Assembly: GCF_001882345.1 (NCBI RefSeq)
Contig: NZ_MINL01000001.1
Location: forward strand, 2,645,128-2,709,127
From: Halomonas sp. QHL1
GTDB taxonomy: Bacteria; Pseudomonadota; Gammaproteobacteria; Pseudomonadales; Halomonadaceae
DNA length: 64,000 nucleotides
Direction: 5' to 3'
A model generated the notes under the pieces. It saw nothing but the letters and a program-made list of their open reading frames with translations. It was not told the origin of the DNA and did no database searches. A program made the translations under genes and the position numbers. How positions within the stretch are numbered: position 1 is the stretch's first letter; every line of letters starts with the position of its first letter. Shown piece after piece: positions 39,198 to 47,520 of the stretch.

Positions 39198-40100
39198 ATG
39201 GAACTACGCCACCTGAGGTACTTTTGCGTCGTAGCCGAGGAATTAAATTTCACCTGTGCTGCTGAACGGTTACATATGTCGCAGCCGCCTCTTTCTCGCC
39301 AAATTAAACAGCTAGAACAAGAAGTTGGTGCTGAGTTATTTGAGCGCAGCTCAAGAGGCCTACGCCTAACTCCTTCAGGTGTTTTCTTTCAGCAACACGC
39401 CCTACAAATTTTAGAGAAAGTAGAGGTCACCATTGATGCAACACGGCACATGGCAAGGAGCAAGCGCGCGCTATTTGGCATTGGCTTTGTGCCTTCCGTG
39501 TTTTATGGGCAGCTTCCTATGCTGGTGCGTGACTTACGCAAAAAAGATAATGTTGAACTCACTTTGGCAGAACTTACGACGGTGCAGCAAATTCAGGCAC
39601 TCAAAGCAGGCCGCATCGACATGGGTTTTGGACGTTTACGTATTGATGACCCTGACGTTGAGCAGGAGATTCTCTTCGATGAGCCGTTGATTGTAGCCCT
39701 ACCAAGCGGTCACCCTTTAGTCGGCACTACGCCTAGCTGTGAAGAGCTTGCTGGCTATCCGCTCATACTCTTCCCTGCAAAGCCACGTCCTAGCCTGGCA
39801 GATATGGTACTGGGGATTTTCCGCCGCCAAGGATTAAAGGTGGAAGTGGTACAGGAGGCAAATGAGGTTCAGACGGCGCTTAGCCTGGTCGCTTCAGGTA
39901 TCGGCATTACACTGGTTCCGGAACAGGTAAAACGCGTTCAACGGGATGGCATTGCCTACGTCGCATTGGCTGACAAGTCTATAACCTCCCCCGTTATCTG
40001 CAGCCGCCGGCGCGGCGAAAAACCCTCGCCTCTGATGCAGGAAGCCAACGCTATTTTAGAGGTGCTCGTGGAAAATCGCCGCTCCGGCCGTTACCCGTGA
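39198..40100 (+). CDS. LysR-type regulator of the BenM/CatM group
   Basis: The 300-residue regulator opens with MELRHLRYFCVVAEELNFT and a helix-turn-helix followed by QPPLSRQIKQLEQEVG, as in BenM/CatM/CatR. The effector domain has the group's FGIGFVPSVFYG and DMGFGRLRIDDPDV stretches. Members respond to benzoate and/or cis,cis-muconate and activate ben and cat genes. The gene is convergent with the aromatic operon that contains catA and benAB, whose promoter region carries a matching operator. A second such motif overlaps its own translation start. Confidence 0.85.
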   Translation: MELRHLRYFCVVAEELNFTCAAERLHMSQPPLSRQIKQLEQEVGAELFERSSRGLRLTPSGVFFQQHALQILEKVEVTIDATRHMARSKRALFGIGFVPSVFYGQLPMLVRDLRKKDNVELTLAELTTVQQIQALKAGRIDMGFGRLRIDDPDVEQEILFDEPLIVALPSGHPLVGTTPSCEELAGYPLILFPAKPRPSLADMVLGIFRRQGLKVEVVQEANEVQTALSLVASGIGITLVPEQVKRVQRDGIAYVALADKSITSPVICSRRRGEKPSPLMQEANAILEVLVENRRSGRYP

Positions 40101-40111
40101 ATCCCCCTTTT

Positions 40112-40915
40112 TTAGGGACGCAGCACGGCCACTGGGCAAGACGTTTCGTGCAGCACTTCATGACTAACGCTGCCGGCCACTACTTGTGAAAGACCACTAC
40201 GCCCATGGGTTGTCATGGCAAGCATCGTATTATGGTTACTCGCTAAGTAGCTGACAATAGAGTCCGCAGGGTCACCATGCAGTACCTCCCAATCAACCTC
40301 TAACGCTTGCTCGCTTTCGACACGGCGGGCCAGAGAAGTCAGATAAGCTGAATCCATGACATCGGTATGGCCCAGCGTCGTTGGCTTTCTATCGCCGGTG
40401 GCATCCATCACCTGCAGTAGCTGCAACCGAGCGCCCAACCGATTCACCAAGGCTGAGGCATAGGGCAAGATTTGCTCAGATAGCTTAGAGCCATCGACGC
40501 AAACGGCTAACACATCGACCCGCTGGTGAGCACGACTGTCATAGCGCGGCCCGCATAAGTAAACCGGGCGATGGGCTCGACGCACAACACCCGCAGTTAC
40601 GCTGCCTATCAACATCTCCGGCACGGGGCGACGGCCATGAGCCATCATGCAAAGGCCGGTATCCTCGCGACTAGCAAGCTCACCGAGATACGCCTTGGCG
40701 CTATCATGAGCAACCACTTCGAGCGTTACCGCTTCAAGATGATTGGCCGACAAGCGTGATTGTAACTTAGAGCGCCGCGTGGCTATCTCATCCTGCTCCG
40801 GTACCACTGAGATGGCGCTTAAATCTACCCCAAGCTGCGCAGCAAACTTTTGGCCAAATGCCAGTGCACGCAAAGATTCTTCACTATCGTCGATCGCCAC
40901 AAAGATCTTTTCCAT
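40112..40915 (-). CDS. Tandem-domain universal stress protein at the end of the benzoate operon
   Basis: The 267-residue protein has two Usp domains (about 1-135 and 140-267). Domain 2 keeps the ATP motif MTTHGRSGLSQVVAGSVSHEV. Domain 1 has MAHGRRPVPEMLIGSVTAGV, also close to consensus. The ATG at 40915 (MEKIFVAIDDSEESL) is taken because the 34 residues before it are unlike the family. It lies 40 bases after benE1 on the same strand, so it is probably the last gene of the aromatic operon, echoing teaD after teaABC. Confidence 0.87.
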   Translation of the reverse strand: MEKIFVAIDDSEESLRALAFGQKFAAQLGVDLSAISVVPEQDEIATRRSKLQSRLSANHLEAVTLEVVAHDSAKAYLGELASREDTGLCMMAHGRRPVPEMLIGSVTAGVVRRAHRPVYLCGPRYDSRAHQRVDVLAVCVDGSKLSEQILPYASALVNRLGARLQLLQVMDATGDRKPTTLGHTDVMDSAYLTSLARRVESEQALEVDWEVLHGDPADSIVSYLASNHNTMLAMTTHGRSGLSQVVAGSVSHEVLHETSCPVAVLRP

Positions 40916-40955
40916 GATTACACTCCGACTACCGCTACAGTAGTTACTATTGTTA

Positions 40956-42152
40956 TTAGGTTTTATGTTCAATTGCGCGAAAACGTCTATGTAGCAAGTT
41001 GTAAGCAATCGCTCCAATGACTACTCCCCAAAAGGCAGAACCAAGCCCTAAAAAACTCATGCCCGACGCTGTGGCAATGAAAGTAATCACTGATGCTTCA
41101 AGATGTTTTTTTTCGGCAGCAAAAGCACTGATATTACTGGTAATGGCGCCTACGAGAGCCAGTCCTGCGAGTACTGCAACAAATTCCCCTGGCAATGAGG
41201 TAAATAGCGCCACAATAGTGCCAGCAAAGATGCCGCCAATTAGATAGAAAACGCCATTCGCCACCCCAGCAACATAGCGCTTATCAGGGTCTTCGTGGGC
41301 TTCTTTGCTGGTGCAAATGGCTGCCGTAATAGCAGCGATCACCGTCGTAATACCGCCGAAAAAAGCGGTAAAGAATGAAGTTAAACTGGCCACAATAACG
41401 ATTGGCTTGGCCGGGGTGGAGTAACCTGAGGTGCGCAAAATTGCCATACCGGGCAAAAATTGCCCCGTCAGACTGACCAGTACCAACGGGATGGCCAGAC
41501 TTAAGGTCGCTTCCCACGTCCACTCGGGGCGGATAAACTGCGGATTCGCAAACTGAACAGAAACACCTTCCAGACTTGCGCCTTCTAACAAGACCGCCAA
41601 AGTAATACCGGCGATTAAAAGCAGCACCAAGCTGTAGCGCGGGGTAAGTCGCTTAAATACGAGGTAAGCGATAATCATACCAATCGCTAGCGCCGGTACA
41701 CTCTCCAGAGAAACGAAAACCCCCACACCGAATTGAAAGAGAATCCCAGCCATCATCGCGCTGGCGATGCCAGGTGGGATCATTCGGATAATTCGGTCAA
41801 ATGAGCCGGTAACACCGATCAAAAAAATAATGACCGCCGCCGTCAGGTAAGCACCTATTGCTTCATTAAGTGACAGCCCCGGAAAAAGTGTCACTAATAA
41901 CGCAGTGCCAGGCGCCGACCATGCGGTAACCACCGGCACTTTCAACCACAGACTTAGAAAGATACCCGAGACAGCTGCGCCGATAGAGATTGCCCAAACC
42001 CAAGACGTCATCATGGCGCTGGATATTTCGGCGCTCTGGGCTGCCTGAAAAAAGATCGCCAAGGGGCCAGAGTAAGAGACCAGCACTGCCACAAAGCCAG
42101 CAGCGATTGCCGGAATCGACAGGTCCTTTAGCAATTGCTTGTGAAATTGCAT
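40956..42152 (-). CDS. benE: Benzoate/H+ symporter, BenE family (copy 1)
   Basis: The protein is a 398-residue membrane carrier with about twelve helices. Features typical of BenE include TAWSAPGTALLVTLFP, PPGIASAMMAGILFQFGVGVF, FGGITTVIAAITAAICTSKEAHEDPDKRY and the late GLGSAFWGVVIGAI. It should import benzoate with protons. Two starts are possible, 42152 or an ATG nine bases upstream that sits very close to a GGAG box. It is quite different from the second BenE homologue at 60465-61709, so they are old paralogues or separate acquisitions. Confidence 0.87.
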   Translation of the reverse strand: MQFHKQLLKDLSIPAIAAGFVAVLVSYSGPLAIFFQAAQSAEISSAMMTSWVWAISIGAAVSGIFLSLWLKVPVVTAWSAPGTALLVTLFPGLSLNEAIGAYLTAAVIIFLIGVTGSFDRIIRMIPPGIASAMMAGILFQFGVGVFVSLESVPALAIGMIIAYLVFKRLTPRYSLVLLLIAGITLAVLLEGASLEGVSVQFANPQFIRPEWTWEATLSLAIPLVLVSLTGQFLPGMAILRTSGYSTPAKPIVIVASLTSFFTAFFGGITTVIAAITAAICTSKEAHEDPDKRYVAGVANGVFYLIGGIFAGTIVALFTSLPGEFVAVLAGLALVGAITSNISAFAAEKKHLEASVITFIATASGMSFLGLGSAFWGVVIGAIAYNLLHRRFRAIEHKT

Positions 42153-42202
42153 GCAACACATTTCTCCGTATTGATGAATTTAATATGTTAGCCAACATCA
42201 AT

Positions 42203-42226
42203 TCCGGCAAGCACTCGCTTGCCGGA
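42203..42226 (-). terminator. Hairpin between livF and benE
   Basis: A perfect 10-bp stem TCCGGCAAGC/GCTTGCCGGA with an ACTC loop lies seven bases past the livF stop codon. On the minus strand the tail is ATTGATGTT, too poor in T for certain termination. It probably attenuates or protects the mRNA between the ABC transporter and benE. Confidence 0.55.
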
Positions 42227-42232
42227 GCCGTG

Positions 42233-42964
42233 TCAGGCGACGCCGAGATGGGTTTCAAGAATTGAAGGATTGTCTTTTAGTCCCTGGGAATCACCGCTAT
42301 AGACCACTTCCCCCTTGACCAGCAGAAGGTGTTTTTCAGCTATATCAAGTAAGTTATCGATATTTTTATCGACAATAATGGTAGATATGCCGGTTGCTTT
42401 GATCTCACGTATGATCTTCCAAATTTCGTCACGAATCAGCGGAGCAAGCCCTTCGGTCGCCTCATCAAGAATCATTAGGTCAGGGTTGGTCGTGAGCGCT
42501 CGGCCAATGGAAAGCATCTGTTGCTCGCCGCCTGAGAGGAAAGAGCCATCGTAGTTGATGCGCTGTCCCAATCGCGGGAACGTATCCAAAACACGCTCTA
42601 ATGACCAAGGAGACTCCCCCCTCTCATTGGGGCGTGCGGCCATAATAAGGTGCTCTCGCACGCTAATACCGGGAAAAATCCCGCGCCCTTCTGGCACGTA
42701 CCCAATTCCTTGACGAATCAGTTGCCAAGGACGTCGTTTCGTTGCAGAAACACCTTTGATAAAGACCTCGCCACGCCGCGGTGGCACAAAGCCCAGTATC
42801 GACTTCAACGTAGTGGTCTTGCCCATGCCGTTGCGGCCCAGAAGGCTCAACGTCTCGCCAGGCATCAGGGTCAAGTCCACCCCATGCAAAATATGGCTTT
42901 CACCGTAGTAAGTGTGCAACCCACGAGCGTCAACCAAGGGGGTGATGTTGTTATCTGCGATCAT
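42233..42964 (-). CDS. ABC transporter ATP-binding protein, LivF type
   Basis: The 243-residue ATPase has Walker A GRNGMGKTTT, the LivF-typical GIGYVPEGRGIFP, signature LSGGEQQML and Walker B LMILDEATEGLAP. It belongs to the branched-chain amino acid/amide/aromatic-acid (HAAT) importer class. Its start overlaps the livG stop (ATGA). Its position between benAB and benE suggests import of benzoate or related acids. Confidence 0.88.
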   Translation of the reverse strand: MIADNNITPLVDARGLHTYYGESHILHGVDLTLMPGETLSLLGRNGMGKTTTLKSILGFVPPRRGEVFIKGVSATKRRPWQLIRQGIGYVPEGRGIFPGISVREHLIMAARPNERGESPWSLERVLDTFPRLGQRINYDGSFLSGGEQQMLSIGRALTTNPDLMILDEATEGLAPLIRDEIWKIIREIKATGISTIIVDKNIDNLLDIAEKHLLLVKGEVVYSGDSQGLKDNPSILETHLGVA

Positions 42965-43728
42965 GCTGTTACCCCTTTATCATGACGCCCCAAGTAGACA
43001 TCGCGTACCTGTTCGCTGGTGCGTATCTGTTCAGTGGGGCCGCTCTCCAAGACGCAGCCATCGACCATCACGGTAATGCGATCAGCCAAGCGGAATACCG
43101 AGTCCATATCGTGCTCAATTAGCACTAGGGTGTATCGATCCGTAAGGCTTGCCAGTAATTCGGTTACCTGTACTGTTTCCTCACGCCCCATACCTGCCAT
43201 AGGCTCATCCAACAGCATTAGCGACGGTGCCGTCGCCAGCACCATCGCGATCTGCAGTTGCCGCTGTTCGCCATAGCTCATATCTGAAGCTGTTGTGTAA
43301 GCGCGGTGGGTTAATTGGCAGGTCTCTAGCACTTCCTGAGCACGCTCGCTCACCTCGCGTGCTTTTTGTCGCGAACGCCAGCTACCAAAGACACCGCCCA
43401 TATGAATACGCGCGGCCAGCTCGCAGTTTTGCAGGCAATTAAGGCGTGGGAATATGTTGGTCTTTTGGTGGCTACGACCAATCCCCATACGAGCGATCTG
43501 GCGCGCGCTTTTATCCTGAATCGGTTGTTGGCGGTAAAGCACTTGCCCTTCAGAGGGCGGGATCTCGCCAGAAAGCAAATTAATCAACGTGCTTTTACCC
43601 GCTCCATTAGGACCCAAGATGGCGTGTATCTCATTGGCCTTAACGTCGAAATCAACATCGTTAACCGCTACTAAACCACCAAAACGCCGGGTCAAACCAT
43701 GTGTGGCCAAGATAATCTCGTCGCGCAT
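42961..43728 (-). CDS. ABC transporter ATP-binding protein, LivG type
   Basis: The 255-residue ATPase has Walker A GPNGAGKSTL, the Q-loop region IGRSHQKTNIFPRL, signature MSYGEQRQLQ and Walker B LMLLDEPMAGMG. This is the partner of the LivF-type ATPase in a five-component HAAT importer. AAGGAGAAC precedes the ATG, three bases after the livM stop codon. Confidence 0.88.
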   Translation of the reverse strand: MRDEIILATHGLTRRFGGLVAVNDVDFDVKANEIHAILGPNGAGKSTLINLLSGEIPPSEGQVLYRQQPIQDKSARQIARMGIGRSHQKTNIFPRLNCLQNCELAARIHMGGVFGSWRSRQKAREVSERAQEVLETCQLTHRAYTTASDMSYGEQRQLQIAMVLATAPSLMLLDEPMAGMGREETVQVTELLASLTDRYTLVLIEHDMDSVFRLADRITVMVDGCVLESGPTEQIRTSEQVRDVYLGRHDKGVTA

Positions 43729-43731
43729 GGC

Positions 43732-44799
43732 TTAGTTCTCCTTACGCTGTGTAACAGGTGGAATGGGGGCAGTTACCGGCACATTCTCTTTCTCGGACAC
43801 GTTTTCAGAGACTGTTTGACGCTTGCGACGCCAGGGCGGCGCGATAATCAAGCCGGCAATGCCTCGTGGCAGCACGAGTACGGCGGCGATAATGGTCAGC
43901 CCCATAAGGATTGGCCAGTGAGTAGTGGCATGCTCATAGAGGTAGAGCAGAATCTCGTAGGCGAAGGCGCCTAAAATGGGCCCAAAAACGGTACCCATGC
44001 CGCCTAAAATTAGCATCATCAGTACTTCGCCAGAGGTGTGCCAGCCAAGCTGAGCCGGATTAGCGAAGCCGTACTGCATCGCCGCCAACATGCCAGCAAT
44101 CGCCGCCATTACCCCAGCGATAACAAATGCCACCAGCTTGTAGCCACTTGTGGCATAGCCTAAAGCCTGCATGCGATGCTCGTTGTCATGAATACCATCG
44201 AGCACTTGGCCGAAATAGGAGCGAGTCAGCCAGCGTAAAAAGAAGTAACCAATCAACAGCATACCCAAGCAGAAGTAAAAGAAGCTGTAAGGGTTATCAA
44301 GATCCACCAGCGTACGCTCCCCTATCGCCAAGCTCGGTCGGAACATAATAAAAACGCCGTCTGTGCCTCCCGCGAACTGGGATGTGCTAATGAAGTAGTA
44401 AAGCATCTGACCAAACGCCAGGGTTGTCATGATGAAGAAGATGCCTTTAGTGCGGATCACTAAGATGCCTATCACTAGTCCGACACAGGCAGAGACGCCC
44501 ATAACAAGAGGCAGCATCCACCACATTGATGCCGGGCTAAAGTCAGGGCTAGCTAACGCCAGGATGTAAGCTCCTAAACCGAAAAAGAGCGCATGGCCCA
44601 GGCTAACCAAGCCCACGATGCCAACCAATAAATCCAGGCTCATGGCAAACAGTGCCAGGATTAACATCAGTGTTAGTTTCTCTAACATGAAGTTAGCCTG
44701 GTTACCGAATACGGCTTCTCCCCAAAGAGGAAAAGCAGCCACCAACGCTGTTAATACCAACATGATGAACGCGACGCGCTTGGGATATCTATGCAACAT
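43732..44799 (-). CDS. ABC transporter permease, LivM type
   Basis: The 355-residue permease has about nine membrane helices and LivM features (LDLLVGIVGLVSLGHALFFGLGAY-type opening, then FVIAGVMAAIAGMLAAMQYG and MLILGGMGTVFGPILGAF). A charged tail of about 35 residues follows. GAGGAG precedes the start. It follows livH after 12 bases. Confidence 0.88.
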   Translation of the reverse strand: MLHRYPKRVAFIMLVLTALVAAFPLWGEAVFGNQANFMLEKLTLMLILALFAMSLDLLVGIVGLVSLGHALFFGLGAYILALASPDFSPASMWWMLPLVMGVSACVGLVIGILVIRTKGIFFIMTTLAFGQMLYYFISTSQFAGGTDGVFIMFRPSLAIGERTLVDLDNPYSFFYFCLGMLLIGYFFLRWLTRSYFGQVLDGIHDNEHRMQALGYATSGYKLVAFVIAGVMAAIAGMLAAMQYGFANPAQLGWHTSGEVLMMLILGGMGTVFGPILGAFAYEILLYLYEHATTHWPILMGLTIIAAVLVLPRGIAGLIIAPPWRRKRQTVSENVSEKENVPVTAPIPPVTQRKEN

Positions 44800-44811
44800 T
44801 TTTTATACTCC

Positions 44812-45672
44812 TCACGCGAAAAGGCCGCGCGGTTTTACCAGCAATACCGCCGCCATGATCAAGTAGATCACCATGCTGGCGAGGCTCGGGATGAGCACCG
44901 CACCAAAGGTGGTGGCCATGCCAATAATAATGGCTCCCCAGAAGGCACCTTTTATAGAACCAATACCGCCGATGACGACAACCACAAAGCAGGTGATAAG
45001 GATGCTATCGCCCATGCCAGGCGCGATGGATGTGAGGGGTGCGGCGATCATGCCAGCGAAAGCGGTGAGCGCAACCCCTACGCTAAAGATAAGCGTAAAG
45101 AGGGTACGTACATTGATTCCCAGTCCTTCAACCATGTCGCGATTAACTGCGCCGGCACGAATGATGATGCCTAGCCGCGTATGACGAATAACCCAATAAA
45201 TCACCCCGGCTAATGCCAAGCACACGCCCATCACAAAGACGCGGTAGACCGAGTACTGCAGGTTGTCAGTCAGTTGGATACTGGCATCAAATGGCGCGGG
45301 CACCGCAACACGGTGCACATCGCCTCCCCAAATAATCCGCTGCGCTTCGTTGAGCACTAAAATCAGCCCAAACGTCAGCAGCACTTGATAGAGGTGATCG
45401 CGCTTATAAAGCGTATCGAGAAATAGGCGTTCAATGATAAGACCCAGGACAATAGCAATGGGGATGGCCGCCAGCATGGCCAGCCAGAAATTGCCTAAGC
45501 GCAGGGTAAGGTCGTAAACCAAATAGGCTCCGATCATATACATGGCGCCGTGGGCCAGATTGATGATTCCCATAATGCCGAATATCAACGTCAAACCGCT
45601 GGCAATCAAAAAGAGCAGTAGACCGTACTGCAGACCGTTAAGGAGCTGTACGCTGAAAAATGCGAGATCCAT
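44812..45672 (-). CDS. ABC transporter permease, LivH type
   Basis: The 286-residue permease has about eight helices. LivH features include LNGLQYGLLLFLIASGLTLIFG, MGIINLAHGAMYMIGAY, VGVALTAFAGMIAAPL and the loop VVVIGGIGSIKGAFWGA, which contacts the ATPase. GGAGGGATCTC precedes the ATG. It pairs with the LivM-type permease. Confidence 0.88.
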   Translation of the reverse strand: MDLAFFSVQLLNGLQYGLLLFLIASGLTLIFGIMGIINLAHGAMYMIGAYLVYDLTLRLGNFWLAMLAAIPIAIVLGLIIERLFLDTLYKRDHLYQVLLTFGLILVLNEAQRIIWGGDVHRVAVPAPFDASIQLTDNLQYSVYRVFVMGVCLALAGVIYWVIRHTRLGIIIRAGAVNRDMVEGLGINVRTLFTLIFSVGVALTAFAGMIAAPLTSIAPGMGDSILITCFVVVVIGGIGSIKGAFWGAIIIGMATTFGAVLIPSLASMVIYLIMAAVLLVKPRGLFA

Positions 45673-45737
45673 GAGATCCCTCCGAGAATCAGAGTGAGGG
45701 ACGGGTCATGCCCGCCCCAGAGTGCATACAGATGCCG

Positions 45738-46910
45738 TTACATCTGGCAGGCTTCGTCGGGTACTTCTAGATTCTCATGAGCGATACTGATGACTTCATG
45801 CTTGCCGTCGCGAATCTCGCGTAGATAAACATTTTGAATGGGGTGGTGGGAGTCGGAGAAGCTCAATGGCCCACGCGGACTTGCCAGTTGAACGTTGGCC
45901 AAAACATCGATCAAGCGCTCCTGATCAGAGGTATCCCCACCTAGAACAGAAAGTGCCTGAACCAGCATCATGCCCGTATCGTAGCCTTGTACCGCGTATG
46001 TATCAGGCAGTTCACCGTAGGCATTTTCGTAAGCTGAAACGAAGGATTGGTTCGCGTCATTTTCGAGGGTTTCGGCGTAGTGCAGCGTAGTCATTACCCC
46101 CTCACCAGCATCGCCTAAAGCGGATAAATTACCCTCGGTAAGGAAGCCTGAGCCTAGCAACGGTATGCTCTCTTTCAGACCTGCTGAGGCATAATCCCGA
46201 ACAAAGCTGACACCGCCACCGCCCGCAAAGAAGGTGTAGACCGCATCCGGCTCGATACTGGCAATCTGAGTCAGGTAACTCTGAAACTCTGTACTGGGAA
46301 AAGGAACTAAAATCTGCTCGACAATCTCACCGCCCTCAGCGGTAAAAGCCTCTTCAAAACCTGCCAGATCCTCTTTACCACCGGCGTAATCCCAGGTAAT
46401 TGTCACAATTTTGCGATGCCCTTGATCGTAGGCCACTTTGCCCATGGGATAGCTGTCTTGCCACATACTGAACGAGGTTCGGAAAACGTTAGGCATGCAC
46501 AGCTCATTCGTGGCGGCTCCCAGCCCCGCGTTGGGAATGATTGTTATCGCGCCCGTCTGTTTAGCCACACGCAGCATGCCCATGGCTACGCCTGAGTGGA
46601 CGGGACCAATAACAAAGTCCACCTCGTCCCCATTGACGAGACGGCTCATGTTCTGAGGAGCTTTGGAGGGGTCAGCTTCTGAATCAAGCTCTATATACTC
46701 AACATCACGGCCACCCAGCTGGCCGCCCTCTTGTTCAATGGCTAGTTTCAGGCCATTAGTGATGGCCTCCCCAAGTGCGGTGTATGTACCTGAATAGGGA
46801 AGCATCAAACCGAGTTTTACTGGGTCTTCATTAGCGGCCACACTACCTGCTGAAAGCATGGCTGTGGCGCTTAACAGAGTGGCTAGGGAGGTCTTTTTAA
46901 ATGTTTTCAT
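45738..46910 (-). CDS. ABC transporter substrate-binding protein, LivK type
   Basis: The 390-residue exported protein has a signal peptide ending near AGSVAANED and the type I periplasmic binding fold (KLGLMLPYSGTYTALGEAI, GPVHSGVAMGMLRVAK, YAVQGYDTGMMLVQAL). The ABC family covers branched-chain amino acids, amides and, in soil bacteria, aromatic acids. Because the gene is immediately downstream of benB, an aromatic acid such as benzoate is the likely ligand; this is inference. The ribosome-binding site is weak. Confidence 0.86.
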   Translation of the reverse strand: MKTFKKTSLATLLSATAMLSAGSVAANEDPVKLGLMLPYSGTYTALGEAITNGLKLAIEQEGGQLGGRDVEYIELDSEADPSKAPQNMSRLVNGDEVDFVIGPVHSGVAMGMLRVAKQTGAITIIPNAGLGAATNELCMPNVFRTSFSMWQDSYPMGKVAYDQGHRKIVTITWDYAGGKEDLAGFEEAFTAEGGEIVEQILVPFPSTEFQSYLTQIASIEPDAVYTFFAGGGGVSFVRDYASAGLKESIPLLGSGFLTEGNLSALGDAGEGVMTTLHYAETLENDANQSFVSAYENAYGELPDTYAVQGYDTGMMLVQALSVLGGDTSDQERLIDVLANVQLASPRGPLSFSDSHHPIQNVYLREIRDGKHEVISIAHENLEVPDEACQM

Positions 46911-46998
46911 TATATTTTTACCAGGGTTGAGTTGTTATTAGGCTGTTGTTTGCTCGTTAATACCGTTGTAAGTGACGTCCCTGTCCCATCTCTATCGA

Positions 46999-47366
46999 TT
47001 ACACGTGGTAAACGTCGATAACCTGATGGATATAGTCGTTATTCAACTGCACGACTTTTCTTGTGATTAACGGGGTCTCACCGGACACGTCCAGGGTGTA
47101 GAAGCAGGTGCCGAAGAAGCTGTCGGTCTTCTTGTAGCGGTGGCTCAGCGTATGCCAGTTAAACCGTAGCTCCATTGTGTCGCCGTCTTGGGACAAGATC
47201 TCCAGGTTGGTCACCTGGTGGGTGGTGCGAGGCTCCGGCGTACTCGCCCCGCTGCGTTCGGTCTTGATGCGGTACACCCGATCTTCTAACCCGTCGCGGT
47301 TGGGGTAGTAGATCAGCGAGATCTCGCTGTGCGGATCACGGGTCAACTGGTCGTCGTCGTCCCAGG
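46999..47366. repeat. benB duplication, left copy
   Basis: This segment is the counterpart of 63633-64000 in direct orientation (offset 16,634, no indels). By eye the only differences are at 47000, 47011, 47020 and 47046. From 47047 onward the copies are identical to the window edge. Similarity stops at the end of the coding sequence. Confidence 0.95.
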
Positions 47367-47487
47367 CAGGCATCCAGAACTCGGCATCCTTACGGTACAA
47401 CGCGAGCCACTCGTCCCATTCCCGGTCATCCAGCAGACGCGCTTCGCGGTACAAAAAAGCTTGGATGTCGTGGTAGCTAATGCTCAT
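46999..47487 (-). CDS. benB: Benzoate 1,2-dioxygenase small (beta) subunit BenB, copy 1
   Basis: The 162-residue beta subunit of the Rieske oxygenase supports the alpha3-beta3 hexamer. It opens with ISYHDIQAFLYREARLLDDREWDEWL and has FWMPAWDDDD and the family C-terminus (VVQLNNDYIHQVIDVYHV), as in BenB/XylY. AGAGGAGAG precedes the ATG. The last 368 bases match the partial benB at the right end of the window at all but four sites, all synonymous or in the stop codon (TAA here, TGA there). Confidence 0.94.
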   Translation of the reverse strand: MSISYHDIQAFLYREARLLDDREWDEWLALYRKDAEFWMPAWDDDDQLTRDPHSEISLIYYPNRDGLEDRVYRIKTERSGASTPEPRTTHQVTNLEILSQDGDTMELRFNWHTLSHRYKKTDSFFGTCFYTLDVSGETPLITRKVVQLNNDYIHQVIDVYHV

Positions 47488-47520
47488 GGCACTTCTCTCC
47501 TCTCTTCTGGCGCTGGGCGC

